Source of the DNA: Scortum barcoo
Lineage: Eukaryota > Chordata > Actinopteri > Centrarchiformes > Terapontidae
Assembly (NCBI GenBank): GCA_023238725.1
Contig: CM041554.1
Location: forward strand, 23,298,050-23,362,049
Reading direction: 5' to 3'
Length of the DNA: 64,000 nucleotides
In this document: positions 40,801-47,837 of the stretch, piece after piece
Layout of the letters: every line of letters begins with the position of its first letter
Numbering within the stretch: position 1 is the first letter of the stretch
Notes under the pieces: model-generated
Databases searched by the model: none
Told to the model about the DNA's origin: nothing
What the model saw: the letters and a program-made list of their open reading frames with translations, nothing else
Position numbers and translations under genes: made by a program

Positions 40801-42468
40801 TTCAACTGTTTCAAATCTCCAGTCACTCTCCGCAATCACACTTCTCTTTTCCAACATCTATTCAAACATCCCCCACAAACAGTGATGATGACTCCATGTA
40901 TTGTCTTGTTTTGCGCAAAAATGTTGTTTCAGTCTGCACGATGGCTCTTTAACCTGTTATCGTTCTAATTTTTTAATGATTACAGTGCACACAAGTGCAC
41001 TGAAAACTATTTGAGTTCCTAAGAAGTGCCTGACTTCTTAGATCCTGAGGCAACTTGGATGAAAAGGTCTGGTTGTTTTCTCCAGTCCTCTCTACTCTCC
41101 ATTTGACTCTTCATTTCTTCTAACTGTGCCTCTCTTAGCATGTCAGGAAATCCTGTCTGCTGACCAGGAGTCTGTTCTGCTGAATTAAAATGAAAATGAT
41201 CCTAATGTGGTTCACTTTCCTCCAGTGTCAGTTCCCCCTGACACCAGAGTCTGATTGACATTATATCAGACTTCTAACTGGCAATTACTGGATCAAAAAA
41301 AAAAAAAAATCTGACCACACTGCTGTGCAACATGGGTCCTGGTAAAACGTAGCAATCACTACAATCAACTCCTTATGCTAGACACAGGTCAACTGTAAGG
41401 CTTCAATTTAGAGCAGAACTAATTGGCAACATAATCTAAGCTGAACTACAAACCATTTCACCAAACAACAGACAGTGCATAGTGTGGTTTACAGCAGGGA
41501 CTGCAACAAACTGCACATTACTGTGCGCATATAAACACTGTCATGGTGAGTCCTGCTCCATCGCCCTCCTCCGCCTCTTCATCCTCAAACTCTCTTTCTC
41601 AAAGTCCTAGTGTGTGTTCTGCCCCCTGTCCTTACTGACTTTACCTCCTGCCTGGTTTTGTTTATTCCTTAACATAGAATAGAATACACTGAGGACACCT
41701 TTTCACCATACAGATTTGCCAGAGGGTCAATGTTGCTGAAGTGCCACGGTGTTCCAGCCGTTGCTTGTACGCTATGCCTGTGATTCTCTATTTACGTGCT
41801 GCATAAATGCTTTGACCTGCTGCCTGCCCCATCCCATTTGTTTGCCTTACTTGCCTGACCTTATCTAACCCTGCCTGTTGCTAACTGTGATACTGTAAAT
41901 CGACTTTAGACCTTATATAACCACTTTTCACAAAACCAGCCTTTTGGTTCCTGCATTCTGTTGACTTCTTGCAGCACTTATACAACACTGAAAACATAGT
42001 TCTTTAAAAATAGTTTTAGTGCTGCATTTAGTAATAAAAACACAGTGATCTCATCATATATGTAAATCTAAAAACAAGTCCATGTCTGGAGTCTACAGAT
42101 GATGTGTATTAACACATTGTGACTCCAAAATAAAAATCCATGACAGAGTTGTCGCATAAAGCTATGTCTTTGGGACTTGTAGTCTTTTGACCATCTTAGC
42201 ATAGTGACACACCATGGGAATTGTGACCACCTTTCCTCTGTTGTAGCCTTTTTTTTTACTTGCACTCATTAATGTACATAACACAGAGGTTTAAACTCAG
42301 GATTAGGGTGTGAGGATCTGCTGCTGGATCCCCTGTTCGAGTTACATTACTAAATGCTTCAAATGCAATGTAACAAAAATGTAACACACGTAACACAGGA
42401 AAAGCTCAGATGCTTGTCAGCATCTCCTGCCCTCACGTCAATCCACAAGTAGGTGTTTTCTTAAGGGG

Positions 42469-42500
<32 letters not shown>

Positions 42501-43317
42501 ATGCATGTGCGCGTGTGTGTGTGAGAGTGCAGAGAAGGTCATTGTTCTATGGGCCCTATTCCTGTCCTGGGACTCACTGCAGGACTGAAAACACACACAC
42601 TAATTCAGGCACACACACGCACTTTCTCTATGGAGGACCAGATCTGCACAATCCTCATTAAGGTCAAATTGATTGCTAACTAGCATTACACACTCTTTAT
42701 TACTTTGCCTATGGGAATTCCCATATGACAGATTATAGTATTGATAAACTATGAGTGCATCAGGAGTTTACATTACCTTAAACCAGCAAGTCAAATGCAC
42801 ATATGGACAAAATGATGATGGCAGAAACAGTGACTGAAGTCTTCAAAAACAACATAAGCAGCACTTTTTATTAAGTGCTTGTAAATTAAGTTAATTCTAA
42901 TGTGACAACTGCTTTAAATCAGCGATGCTAAAAGTGGGAGATCGTGGAGAGAATGCCTAGGAAGGAGTATTGTAGCATCTGTCACTTCATTTATTAGTTT
43001 ACAAATCAGATAGGACACCTCTCCAAATTATCTGTACTCTATAGTGCCCTGTTTGTGGGACCTTGACATGAAAAAAAGCAGAGCCGTTGCTGCAAGTCAG
43101 CCGCAATACGACAGTTCACCATTCATCCATATTTGGATGTTTCCCCTTGTTAAAGCATCAATGAATGTGAGTCACAGGGTGAAATTTGTGATTTTCTGCC
43201 CCCATTTAAGAGCCCTCTGTGTAAAGGGCAACACATGCCTTACTGTCCTGTGCATCTCTTGCAACATTTCCTCTTTCAGGAAATCAAGTGGCAATCGAGG
43301 CACACACCCACCTTCTG

Positions 43318-43352
<35 letters not shown>

Positions 43353-43797
43353 TACACTTCCACCATCCATGGAACTCATTCATTCTTCAATCATGAACCT
43401 TTAACCTCAACATTTGTTCAAACCTTTACCTTTAGTTCCAGCTACAGAACAAATTTGCAATGCATTATATAATATTATACATGTCACACTGATTGGCCAC
43501 AGAGCAATACGTGTCTAAAAGTCACAACATTCGCCCAAGGAGGACTGTCTTTTTTTTAATATCGAAAACTGAAACTGTTCCACACAAAGTGTGTGATATA
43601 GGTAAAACACAGTTTGTGGTTCTGCAGAGGCATGAGAGCACGATTTGCACTGAGGGCACAACCAGCTGCACAGACCTAAATAAGACCAAACACCTCATGT
43701 AACCACAAACCACTCAAATACATACACAAACAGATATTGCGATAAGGAAGTGGGCCCCACCCGGGCCCTTTAAAAGATGCTGCAGATGCTGGTGTGT

Positions 43798-43834
<37 letters not shown>

Positions 43835-45326
43835 CTGAGATACAGGATATTTCAGTCAAGCTATTTCTCCTTTTTCTTCCCTATGTAACTGGAAGTAGTT
43901 ATAGTAAGTTTACCAGAAGTGATGAGTGAGCAGCTTCTGAGTTGTTGGTTTTTTTTTTTTTTTTTAGCATAATAAGCTACTTTTGTGATCTAACTTACTG
44001 CCATGTACAATATATAAATATGCTTGCAGTGGTCAGAAAAACAAAAAAAGGGGTGCCAGCTGGTGCAGGGTAAAAAAAAAAGTGAGCCAATCTGATAAAG
44101 CAACATGCAAAACACAGAGTTGGCTCCGTTTTAGATTTTCTTTTTTTAAAACGTAATCTGATGATAAAACAGTGTCAGTCTCTATCCTGGTGTGCGCTGG
44201 AACTTTTCTGGTCAGCCGAGTTTGCAGCAGCGTTCATGGCCTTGCACGCACCAAACACATCCATGCACGCAACAAGCACCTACCAAAATGGAAAAGAGCA
44301 TCACTGCGAGTGCTCACCTTGTACACCTGACCGTACGTTCCATTGCCAACCACCTCCACCAGCTCAAAGATACCTGCTGGATCCTGGAGAGTCAAAAAGA
44401 AAAAACACGAAAGAGGGTCAGATGAGTAACACCGAGCGCTCAGTCAAATCAAGAGAACAAGACTGCAAGAACGGTGCAAAAAAAAACAGCATGGAAAATG
44501 GTACACTTCAGCAAAGTCTTCATGCAACAGGTTCATGCCAAGTAAAACTGCAACAAACATCTGTGTAAGGCCAGCACTAAGGGCGAGTGGAGGAGAACAA
44601 TGCAGGGCTATGATGGGATGGGGACCGAGGAAGTGGGACTGTGGATATGTGGATAACATTGTGAGCAACAGGGAATGCAAACACAGCTCGAAAATCATTG
44701 AAATCATCCTTAATATCTCACTTCATGGGCTGAGAAGAAATATGAAATGGCATGACATGACTGCAAACACTCCTGAGCCTCACACTGTTAATTCTTACAG
44801 GGCTACCAATGTGATGTGTGAGCAACAGAAGTACTTAAGAAAGTCCATAAACTTTCATAACACCACTATAATCTAACTTTATTGTGTGAATAGGGTAAAA
44901 ACACACAGGGCCCTGGTTTTTTAGTGCACAGGGCTGATCTCAGGGCTTTCACTTGTTGCATGTGAGCTCCTCAGAGGAAACTCCTGTGTGTAAACAGAGC
45001 CGCCTGTAAACTCCAGACAGGACAGAGAGCTTAATGTTACAGGACACAAACAGAGGCAGGGCTCGACCACACGGCTCATTAACACGACTAACACACCAAA
45101 CTCAGACAAGATATTAAGAAAAGAGAGAGAGAGGGGAAGAAAGTTGAAGTTGCTGCTTGAAAAAACGACCGTTAAGTTTCGAGAGACTCCCACCAACCGC
45201 TCACATCCTCCGCTGTCCGCTACGACATTTCACTAAAAAAAGAAGAAAAAGCCTCTGTCCCGTACTCACTCTGAGAGTAGCGAGGTCTATGCTGTCCAGA
45301 CTTCGAGTGGTGTTTTCTCTCGACAT
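4160..45326 (-). CDS. map4k4: MAP4K4-like Ser/Thr kinase (misshapen/GCK-IV family), 26 exons traced, interrupted by gap and frameshift
   Basis: Spliced minus-strand gene. Family role: a STE20-type kinase acting upstream of JNK and in cytoskeletal/adhesion control, with an N-terminal kinase, a coiled-coil linker and a C-terminal CNH domain. Exons in transcript order: 45270-45326, 44318-44383, 35226-35282, 31852-31977, 30819-30930, 28435-28525, 28095-28225, 26619-26673, [gap], 23570-23905, 22277-22411, 21871-22002, 20031-20101, 18931-19010, 15702-15784, 15299-15393, 14570-14654, 14243-14410, 13484-13592, 13185-13340, 12690-12833, 12339-12473, 12056-12156, 11184-11333, 5993-6152, 5444-5586, 4160-4243. 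The post-gap exons sum to 2367 bp (788 codons plus stop) with every junction in phase. Visible motifs: P-loop GNGTYGQV, AAIK, HRDIKGQN, DFG, APE. MAP4K4 rather than MINK1/TNIK is suggested by FIDPRL before the CNH, RPQSDTPEIRKYKK, YLPTHIQ and the C-terminus MTLGQNSLFSW. Which fish paralog it is remains open. The reading frame breaks in exon 5. Confidence 0.9.
5251..5414. repeat. near-perfect inverted repeat (palindrome), arms about 78 bp
   Basis: The left arm (5251-5329) and right arm (5337-5414) are reverse complements apart from about one base near the middle, around a 7-base loop (5330-5336). The arms are AT-rich. It lies in the last map4k4 intron, 30 bases past the 5' splice site of exon 5444-5586. 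It could be a palindromic MITE or a fold-back assembly artefact. Confidence 0.95.
5444..5586 (-). CDS. map4k4: map4k4 CNH exon (one-residue insertion)
   Basis: 143 bp, CAGCCAG|CCTACC to GACAAG|GTAAAA. It encodes YLQSNQVMGWGEKATIELRS then ANTGNLEGVFMHKKAQKLKF and LCERNDK. GEKATIELRS has one residue more than the family's GEKAIEIRS. A large palindrome starts 30 bp into the following intron. Confidence 0.95.
5993..6152 (-). CDS. map4k4: map4k4 CNH exon
   Basis: 160 bp, TTCATAG|ATCCAG to TGTAG|GTAAGT. It encodes IQGSIHPHAIIILPNSAGTE then VLVCYEDEGVYIDTYGRITK and DTVLQWGEMPASV. An alternative acceptor six bases downstream (CCAG|GGC) would drop Ile-Gln. The family sequence favours keeping them. 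Confidence 0.94.
6153..11183. other. map4k4 intron, repeat-rich
   Basis: About 5 kb with no recognised exon. It contains TG/CA-rich tracts (about 7020-7220 and 7600-7840), a CAG-type trinucleotide run (about 7477-7501), the tetranucleotide block at 8027-8172 and a GGA repeat near 10557-10580. Long ORFs over these tracts are low-complexity translations. Confidence 0.8.
8027..8172. repeat. compound microsatellite (TATC)n then (ATCC)n
   Basis: Tetranucleotide runs of TATC with a few interruptions, passing into ATCC from about 8130. The sequence just before it (about 7985-8026, ending GGAGATGAATAAAG) resembles the 3' tail of fish LINE/SINE elements. The microsatellite may therefore have grown from a retroelement tail. 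Confidence 0.9.
11184..11333 (-). CDS. map4k4: map4k4 CNH exon
   Basis: 50 codons, CCCAG|TCATTC to ACACAT|GTAAGA. It encodes SFRSLPQKPLSVDLTVEEGQ then RLKVIYGSSSGFHAIDVDSG and TPYDLYLPTH. The ending YLPTH is MAP4K4-like. Confidence 0.96.
12056..12156 (-). CDS. map4k4: map4k4 CNH exon
   Basis: 101 bp, CTCAG|TGCGTT to TTCAAG|GTTGGT, encoding RYEKIKFLVIALKNAVEVYA then WAPKPYHKFMAFK. It is an essentially invariant CNH blade of the family. Confidence 0.96.
12339..12473 (-). CDS. map4k4: map4k4 CNH exon
   Basis: 135 bp, CTGTAG|GTAAAA to GTGG|GTAAGT. It encodes KKNKLRLYYLSWLRNKILHN then DPEVEKRQGWTSVGDLEGCV and HYKV. GDLEGCVHYKV is the MAP4K4 version. Confidence 0.96.
12690..12833 (-). CDS. map4k4: map4k4 CNH exon
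   Basis: 144 bp, CTGTAG|GTGTGA to TATCAG|GTACAT. It encodes VNLLVGTENGLWLLDRSGQG then KVYSLISRRRFQQMDVLEGL and NVLITIS, near-identical to MAP4K4-family CNH. LWLL replaces the usual LMLL. Confidence 0.96.
13185..13340 (-). CDS. map4k4: map4k4 exon: start of CNH domain
   Basis: 156 bp, ATGCAG|CGGGCA to TGGG|GTTTGT. It contains RKGSVVNVNPTNIRPQSDTP then EIRKYKKKFNTEVLCAGLW, the highly conserved entry into the citron homology (CNH) domain. Confidence 0.95.
13484..13592 (-). CDS. map4k4: map4k4 exon with FIDPRL motif
   Basis: 109 bp, CACCAG|CCTATC to CCCCA|GTGAGT. A Ser/Thr run precedes FLSFIDPRLIPISSPPQSP, equivalent to FTPFIDPRLLQISP of MAP4K4 (TNIK has FVDPRVYQ). This is a main reason for the MAP4K4 assignment. 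Confidence 0.9.
14243..14410 (-). CDS. map4k4: map4k4 linker exon with LPDLVQ
   Basis: 56 codons, phase 0, CTGTAG|ATTTCT to TTACAT|GTGAGT. It contains YLLPDLVQKTSSSSPTHNA, matching the NLPDLVQQSHSP motif of the family linker, followed by Gln/Arg and Ser-Pro-rich sequence. Confidence 0.88.
14570..14654 (-). CDS. map4k4: map4k4 linker exon
   Basis: 85 bp, CAAG|GTCTGG to ATCCAG|GTAACC, encoding SGLSNGKGKHFRGIPDGIVL then QPHHNLIQ. The phase fits both neighbours. It resembles the family only in its position. Confidence 0.8.
15299..15393 (-). CDS. map4k4: map4k4 linker exon: acidic YSSSSDE block
   Basis: 95 bp, CGCAG|GGTCCA to ACAG|GTGAGA. It contains KATEYSSSSDEVGSSDDEER, the conserved Ser-acidic block (DYSSSSEE in MAP4K4/MINK1/TNIK). 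Confidence 0.92.
15702..15784 (-). CDS. map4k4: map4k4 linker exon (basic, Gln/His-rich)
   Basis: 83 bp, TTGTAG|GTTACT to GCACAA|GTAAAT, in phase with both neighbours. It encodes YFKLESPLLQHRLQQHRKAQ then EHSGHAQ. It corresponds in position to the region before the acidic YSSSSEE block. Confidence 0.75.
16089..17449 (+). mobile_element. Tc1-family DNA transposon, internally deleted
   Basis: Inverted termini: CAGTGGGGCAAAAAAGTATT at the left, and at the right a stretch matching its reverse complement over more than 100 bp (ACTTTTAAG...GGTGGCTGACTAAATAC). The extreme right end is degraded (GCTACTGAGATA). A TA dinucleotide flanks the left end at 16087-16088. It is inserted in a map4k4 intron, opposite in strand to the host gene. 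Confidence 0.93.
16455..17210 (+). pseudogene. Tc1 transposase remnant
   Basis: It starts MAKTKELSKDTRNKIVDLHQ and carries the N-terminal helix-turn-helix (GKTESAIGKQLGVKKSTVGA). The frame breaks near 16720 (codon 89). Sequence in other frames continues with the DDE domain start (DETK.ELFG at about 16920, and HGGGNIMLWGCFSAKGPGRL at about 17025-17085). After MNRAMYH (about 17100-17125) it jumps directly to the C-terminal WAKIPATV-like segment. About 100 residues that normally hold the second Asp and the Glu of the catalytic triad are missing. It cannot encode an active transposase. Confidence 0.9.
17560..17800. repeat. dispersed repeat, copy 1
   Basis: Shares an ordered set of blocks with 19418-19790 and 59195-59400: TTCACTCTCCTTTCAGCTCT, GAGAAACATCTGGCTATTCA, CAACTTTGTCTGTCTG, then GCTGAGCAGGTAG. 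It is a diverged member of an interspersed repeat family I cannot name. Confidence 0.7.
18290..18715 (+). mobile_element. degraded second Tc1/mariner element
   Basis: Scattered blocks match a transposase common in fish genomes: GGAGAATGGCCAGACTGGTT at about 18392, CATGGACCCATCCCACCTTA at about 18513, and GATGTGGTGGAACGGGAGAT at about 18615 (frame reading VVEREIHIMDVQPTN). Large parts between these blocks are deleted and stops are present. No clear termini were found, so the limits are approximate. Confidence 0.8.
18931..19010 (-). CDS. map4k4: probable map4k4 linker exon (recognised by phase)
   Basis: 80 bp between a pyrimidine-rich acceptor (TTTCTCCATCTAG) and a CCCAG|GTCTGT donor. It encodes GSPVSVAERSGRSVFHEV then a Ser/Asn-rich end. 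The exon before it leaves two bases and the exon after it needs one, and this exon supplies exactly 1+78+1 bases, so the frame is open throughout. There is no strong sequence match, so this is an inference that a transcript could confirm. Confidence 0.6.
19418..19790. repeat. dispersed repeat, copy 2
   Basis: Begins CATCCAGCAGAAGTGGAGCA, then ATTCACTTTCATTTAGCTCT, GGGAAATATCTGGCTCTCTG, TCAACTTTGTCTGTTTGTC and GTTGCTGGGCAGG. Homologous to the copies at 17560 and 59195. Confidence 0.7.
20031..20101 (-). CDS. map4k4: map4k4 linker exon with VPERTTS
   Basis: 71 bp (23 codons plus two bases), TTGCAG|GTCCCA to TCAAG|GTAGAC. It begins VPERTTSKFYCRE, equivalent to the conserved VP.RTTS motif of the family linker. 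Confidence 0.85.
21871..22002 (-). CDS. map4k4: map4k4 linker exon ending in TPPK
   Basis: 44 codons, phase 0, CCCAG|AATGCC to CCTAAG|GTGAGG. Ser/Pro-rich (ISPLSPFSPMSPTDD) with several SP sites, as expected of a phosphorylated linker. It ends STPPK and joins VPERTTS in the next exon, matching the PPKVPQRTTS motif of MINK1/TNIK. Confidence 0.85.
22277..22411 (-). CDS. map4k4: map4k4 linker exon
   Basis: 45 codons, phase 0 at both ends, TTTCAG|ATG to CCAG|GTATAT. It starts MDFQESNLARLL and is followed by a Ser-rich stretch. The other two frames contain stops. I see no family match for the sequence itself; inclusion rests on splice sites and phase with both neighbours. Confidence 0.7.
22804..22906. 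repeat. inverted repeat, arms about 44 bp
   Basis: The left arm starts GTTGCAGCGCAGTCAGCATT and the right arm ends with its reverse complement with two or three mismatches. The spacer is about 13 bases (CTTTTTAGTCTTT). It is intronic in map4k4. No clear target duplication flanks it. It is likely a small fold-back (MITE-type) element. Confidence 0.9.
23570..23905 (-). CDS. map4k4: map4k4 linker exon: Gln/Arg-Glu-rich with poly-Ala run
   Basis: 336 bp (112 codons, phase 0 at both ends) between CCTAG|AGAGCC and CACTG|GTAAAC. The frame is fixed by the neighbours and by an in-frame TAG immediately upstream of the acceptor. It begins RAVAPNQLLQHKAQ, then is Gln/Pro-rich, then has LLSLQHDHRHRERERE with a run of Arg-Glu/Arg-Gln pairs, then a ten-Ala run encoded by a GCT repeat. 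LQHDHRH recalls the LLHDHRR start of the MAP4K4 proline-rich linker. It is the least conserved part of the gene. Confidence 0.8.
23906..26000. other. intron sequence left of the assembly gap
   Basis: No family exon found on the minus strand despite a search for kinase C-lobe and coiled-coil sequence. It contains a T homopolymer at about 25017-25038. A 166-codon minus-strand ORF (25190-25690) has no features I recognise and no splice phase that would place it in map4k4. Confidence 0.6.
26001..26500. other. assembly gap (500 N)
   Basis: An unbroken run of exactly 500 N. The exons expected here are the rest of the kinase C-lobe and the Glu/Gln/Arg-rich coiled coil, several hundred codons spread over several exons in the family. 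They are absent from the sequence on either side. The true gap is therefore probably longer than 500 bases. Confidence 1.
26619..26673 (-). CDS. map4k4: map4k4 exon 8: start of kinase C-lobe
   Basis: 55 bp between TTTCAG and CCTC|GTAAGT, encoding SDLWSLGITALEMAEGAP with one base left over. This is the last kinase exon visible before the N gap. The next exon must begin with two bases completing a Pro codon (PLCDMHP in the family). Confidence 0.93.
28095..28225 (-). CDS. map4k4: map4k4 exon 7: DFG and activation segment
   Basis: 131 bp between TTCAG and TACAGG|GTACTT. It encodes VDFGVSAQLDKTIGRRNTFI then GTPYWMAPEVIACDENPEAT and YDYR. DFG, the activation loop and the APE motif are intact. A poly-T stretch (polyA on the plus strand, 28236-28258) lies just upstream of its acceptor. 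Confidence 0.95.
28435..28525 (-). CDS. map4k4: map4k4 exon 6: catalytic loop
   Basis: 91 bp between CCAG and CTGG|GTATGA. It encodes GLSHLHSHHVIHRDIKGQN then VLLTENAEVKL. HRDIKGQN is the catalytic loop (Asp about residue 153). The HH before VIHRD resembles MAP4K4 rather than TNIK or MINK1 (HK). Confidence 0.95.
28526..30818. other. map4k4 intron between exons 5 and 6
   Basis: About 2.3 kb of AT-rich sequence with short TG repeats near 28740-28880. I see no coding, RNA or mobile-element signature. Confidence 0.7.
30819..30930 (-). CDS. map4k4: map4k4 exon 5 with +1 frameshift
   Basis: 112 bp between a CTAG acceptor and an AGG|GTAAGG donor. The family exon is 111 bp (37 codons). The first 23 codons read LVMEYCGAGSVTDLVKKTKG then NCL. 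One additional G near 30861-30862 follows, after which the sequence KEDWIAYICREVLR is in the +1 frame. Read as given, exon 6 hits a TAA after 15 shifted codons. This is either an assembly indel or a genuine disabling mutation. All other exons look intact, which favours an error. Confidence 0.9.
31079..31783 (-). mobile_element. 5'-truncated Rex3/RTE-type LINE
   Basis: The minus strand reads the C-terminal part of a fish non-LTR reverse-transcriptase ORF: KSEAMVLDRKRVACPLRVGG, EEFKYLGVLFTSEGKMEREI, DRRIGAASAVMRSVYRTVVV, then after a frameshift and small deletion near 31540 IQAAEMSFLRRVAGRSLRDR and SQLRWLGHLFRMPPGRLPRE. It ends in a GATG tandem tail (plus strand TCCA repeats at 31079-31097), as Rex3 elements do. 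The 5' end is truncated about 68 bp beyond the donor of map4k4 exon 4. Same strand as the host gene. Confidence 0.88.
31852..31977 (-). CDS. map4k4: map4k4 exon 4: helix C and N-lobe sheet
   Basis: 42 codons, starting with five Glu and IKLEINML and containing SHHRNIATYYGAFIKK. It ends ...HQLW|GTTTGT. IKLEINML is the MAP4K4 form (MINK1/TNIK have IKQEINML). Two places differ from the usual family sequence: MLKSYS instead of MLKKYS, and KKGPAGQDHQ instead of KKSPPGHDDQ. A Rex3 LINE fragment begins about 68 bp beyond its donor. Confidence 0.93.
34683..34718. repeat. 36-bp near-perfect palindrome centred on CTCGAG
   Basis: AGATCTATTGAAAGACTC is followed by its reverse complement with one mismatch and no spacer. 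It lies in the second map4k4 intron block. Function unknown; it may be a hairpin or chance. Confidence 0.85.
35226..35282 (-). CDS. map4k4: map4k4 exon 3: catalytic lysine exon
   Basis: 19 codons, GRHVKTGQLAAIKVMEVTE, between CCAG and GAG|GTAAAA. It contains the ATP-anchoring lysine of the AAIK motif (about residue 54). It follows a 9 kb intron. Confidence 0.95.
35283..44317. other. 9-kb map4k4 intron 2
   Basis: The longest intron in the gene. It contains (CA)n at 37819-37869, a pyrimidine-rich CT tract at about 38940-39140, (TG)n at about 42473-42500 and 43796-43832, and several homopolymers. The stretch 41540-41990 looks like a decayed repeat (CCTGCCTG-rich), without a name I can support. 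No exon recognised; long first introns often carry enhancers, but nothing here shows one. Confidence 0.7.
37819..37869. repeat. (CA)n microsatellite
   Basis: About 25 uninterrupted CA units. The reverse reading gives a poly-Val/Cys ORF that is not a gene. Confidence 0.97.
44318..44383 (-). CDS. map4k4: map4k4 exon 2: kinase glycine-rich loop
   Basis: 22 codons, from a CCAG acceptor to an AAG|GTGAGC donor. It encodes DPAGIFELVEVV followed by GNGTYGQVYK, the ATP-binding P-loop (about residues 32-39). It is identical in pattern to MAP4K4/MINK1. Confidence 0.95.
45270..45326 (-). CDS. map4k4: map4k4 exon 1: start codon and N-terminus
   Basis: 19 codons starting at ATG 45326-45324 and encoding MSRENTTRSLDSIDLATLR, which has the family N-terminal pattern (SL.DIDL..LR). 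It ends at an AGA|GTGAGT donor in phase 0. An ATG with this pattern just before the kinase domain is the family's usual start. Confidence 0.88.
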
Positions 45327-45480
45327 TGCTGCCAGTAACTTTGTCAGCGAGACATGGACGCTCTCCGTGTGCTGTCTCCGGGCTGCTCTCCTCCTCCCGT
45401 CGGCTCCATGCTCAACTTCAGCGAGCGACGTCAACGCTGCCGCAGTGACGCAGGCCACATCCGGACACCCCTTCAAAATA
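45327..45480 (-). promoter_or_regulatory. map4k4: 5'UTR/promoter-proximal region of map4k4
   Basis: The sequence just upstream of the ATG (45326) is markedly richer in G+C and CpG than its surroundings, as in a CpG-type housekeeping promoter. No TATA box or transcription start can be fixed by eye. Minus-strand in-frame sequence upstream of the ATG is open, so an extended N-terminus cannot be excluded from sequence alone; the family start favours 45326. Confidence 0.45.
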
Positions 45481-47799
45481 ATACACCTAACTGCAGCGTT
45501 GATTTATGTTTGTTTGATAAGTTTTTATGGTTTTATGTGTTTTTTCCTAAATAGGGATTAAACATGAATTATTGAGTTATAATACATTCATGTCAGAGGA
45601 GGTTTGACAGTCTGTACATGTGTTTAGAAATACGTTACCTGGGCGGGTTTAGGAAAGTTGAGCTAAACATTTAGGAGTTTCACTTGCCTTTGCTTTTTTT
45701 TTTTTTTTTTTTTTTTAAATCTGTATTATGCTTTGATTTGTTATTTTGTTTGTCATTTTTTACTATGTCTCAGGCGCAAATCTCACATTTACACGTTTAC
45801 TTTGTTTAATTGTGAAATCAGCGTGGCACATCCGTTTATGATTGCTCTAACTCCGTGTCACTTGATTTAGTTTTGCTCATGAGAAGTGATTTTTGGAGAA
45901 GTTGAGATCCAGTTAAACCCTGAAAAAAGTCAGAGGAGAGTCCCTGGATGGCTCTTAAATGCGCAAATGCAGTCTGAGTGGAGAGGATGAAACAAATGGA
46001 GTACATAGTGTCCCTCCAGGTGTGTGCTGTTGTGGTCAACATTTCACAGTCCTACTCACGGCCCCCATCATCACCAGGTACAGTTTGCAAATACCTTTTA
46101 AAATAAGTGATAAGTATATTTGACCACATTTTACTGGACAGTTTTCATCTCATTAGGATTACTGTTAGTTATTTTACCAAGTCCTTGACATTTGGAGTCA
46201 AGGTTCACCCTGTGGAGTTAGTAGTAAAGTAGTACTAAATTAAATTAAGACCTCTTTCACAGCACGCATTTTGCCATGAGATAGCACAGGTTTAAATAAT
46301 AATATGAACAATGCTGGGTTGAGTTTGTGTCTTCTAGTTTCAGGGCCACATTGCTGAGACCTGCTTGTTCACTGTTAAGAACAACAATGTTATAACTCCA
46401 CCTGTGCGTTTCCTGCTTTGGAAAAGGTGTATTGTGCAAAGACAAAGTGCAAAGAAGTGTCCTGCATTGTAACAAAAGTACGATTTTAAGCAAAACAAAG
46501 TCAAAATTTGAAAAAAAATCTTCTGGCTGAACATAGTAGTGTATATCACATAATGTCCTCCTGCAGACTCGACAGTGCCTCATTAAATATGGGGGCCAGA
46601 GTGTGACTTCTCCAGACTTTATGCTACCAGGGTTGGACTGCATAAAGACTATGTTCAAAACACCATACATGTCAAAACAACAACCGCACTAACAGCTATG
46701 TTTTTGAATAGCTAATTGGTTGGAAACATTTATTGACACCTTGCTCATCACCAGTGCACCAGTACCATTTACTGAATAGGCTAATTATCCTGCCCTAAAA
46801 TCAAGCAAGCTGCTGTGTTATAGCATTGATGACTTCTATACCCTTTTTTAATCCTAAATTAATCATAACAACAGTGTGTACTAATGGTGTTGCAGGAGTT
46901 GTTTTGTGTTGTGTTGTGTAACTATCAGTGCAGCCAATGGTGATAGTGCCATATAGCCTTAACTTAAACAATACTTAAAATTTGCAATACAATATGGCAA
47001 TATCAGTATTTATGTTTCTTAACTAAACTTAATTTAGTGATGGACACCGCCTGGAACTAACTTAGTCTCTGTCTTAGAAAGAAGGTCCCAGGTTTGACAG
47101 CAAAAATATGTTACGAGACAAGTGTTTGTTGTCATATTTGTCGTATTTCACCTCACACTGGCTCCTGATACATTTTAAACATGCTTGCAGTATGGAGCCT
47201 GGCAGGTATTAAAGTTAGACAAAGGTGGACATGGAACAGTATTTATTTAACAGGTTAAAATGGAAAATGATTTAATATTCAATATATAGAGTCCATATAT
47301 ATTATTTATTGAAAGTTGATTCACACCATCTCACTATTATTGTAGAATATACTTTACCTATGTACTTATGTGTTTAAGTGTAAAATATACTGAGGAGATG
47401 GAGCTTGACATTCCAGTCTCCTGACTGAACCAGTGAGTCACAGTCAGCATGTTGAAATAAGGGTCATTATGTGGCAGGACACAGTCACTGGGTGTGTGTG
47501 TGTGTGTGCGTGCGTGTGTGTGTGTTTCGGGCAGAAACAGAAAGAGTGAGGCTATGCTAGAGTTCTGTGCATTAGTGTGAATGCAGGGGAATGAGCAAAC
47601 GATGGAAAGTGACTCTCTTGCACCCTCTGTATCTGTGTTTGTGTGTGTGTGAGTGAATGTCACAAATTAAGAGTGAGTGAGTGGGGGGGGCTTTGAGTGT
47701 GTAGTTTGTGTGAGAGTGTGTTTGTGTCGCAGTGAAGAATGGTCGCTCTGTGGTCTTGCACAGTGGTCCTGTTCACACCAGAGTCAGCTGCCTACACAG

Positions 47800-47837
<38 letters not shown>

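Noticed and set aside
42711..42726. Short palindrome TATGGGAATTCCCATA
   Set aside because: At 16 bp it is short enough to occur by chance in 64 kb of sequence and has no context suggesting a role.
44161..44568. 135-codon plus-strand ORF over exon 2
   Set aside because: It is the antisense shadow of the kinase P-loop exon on the minus strand.
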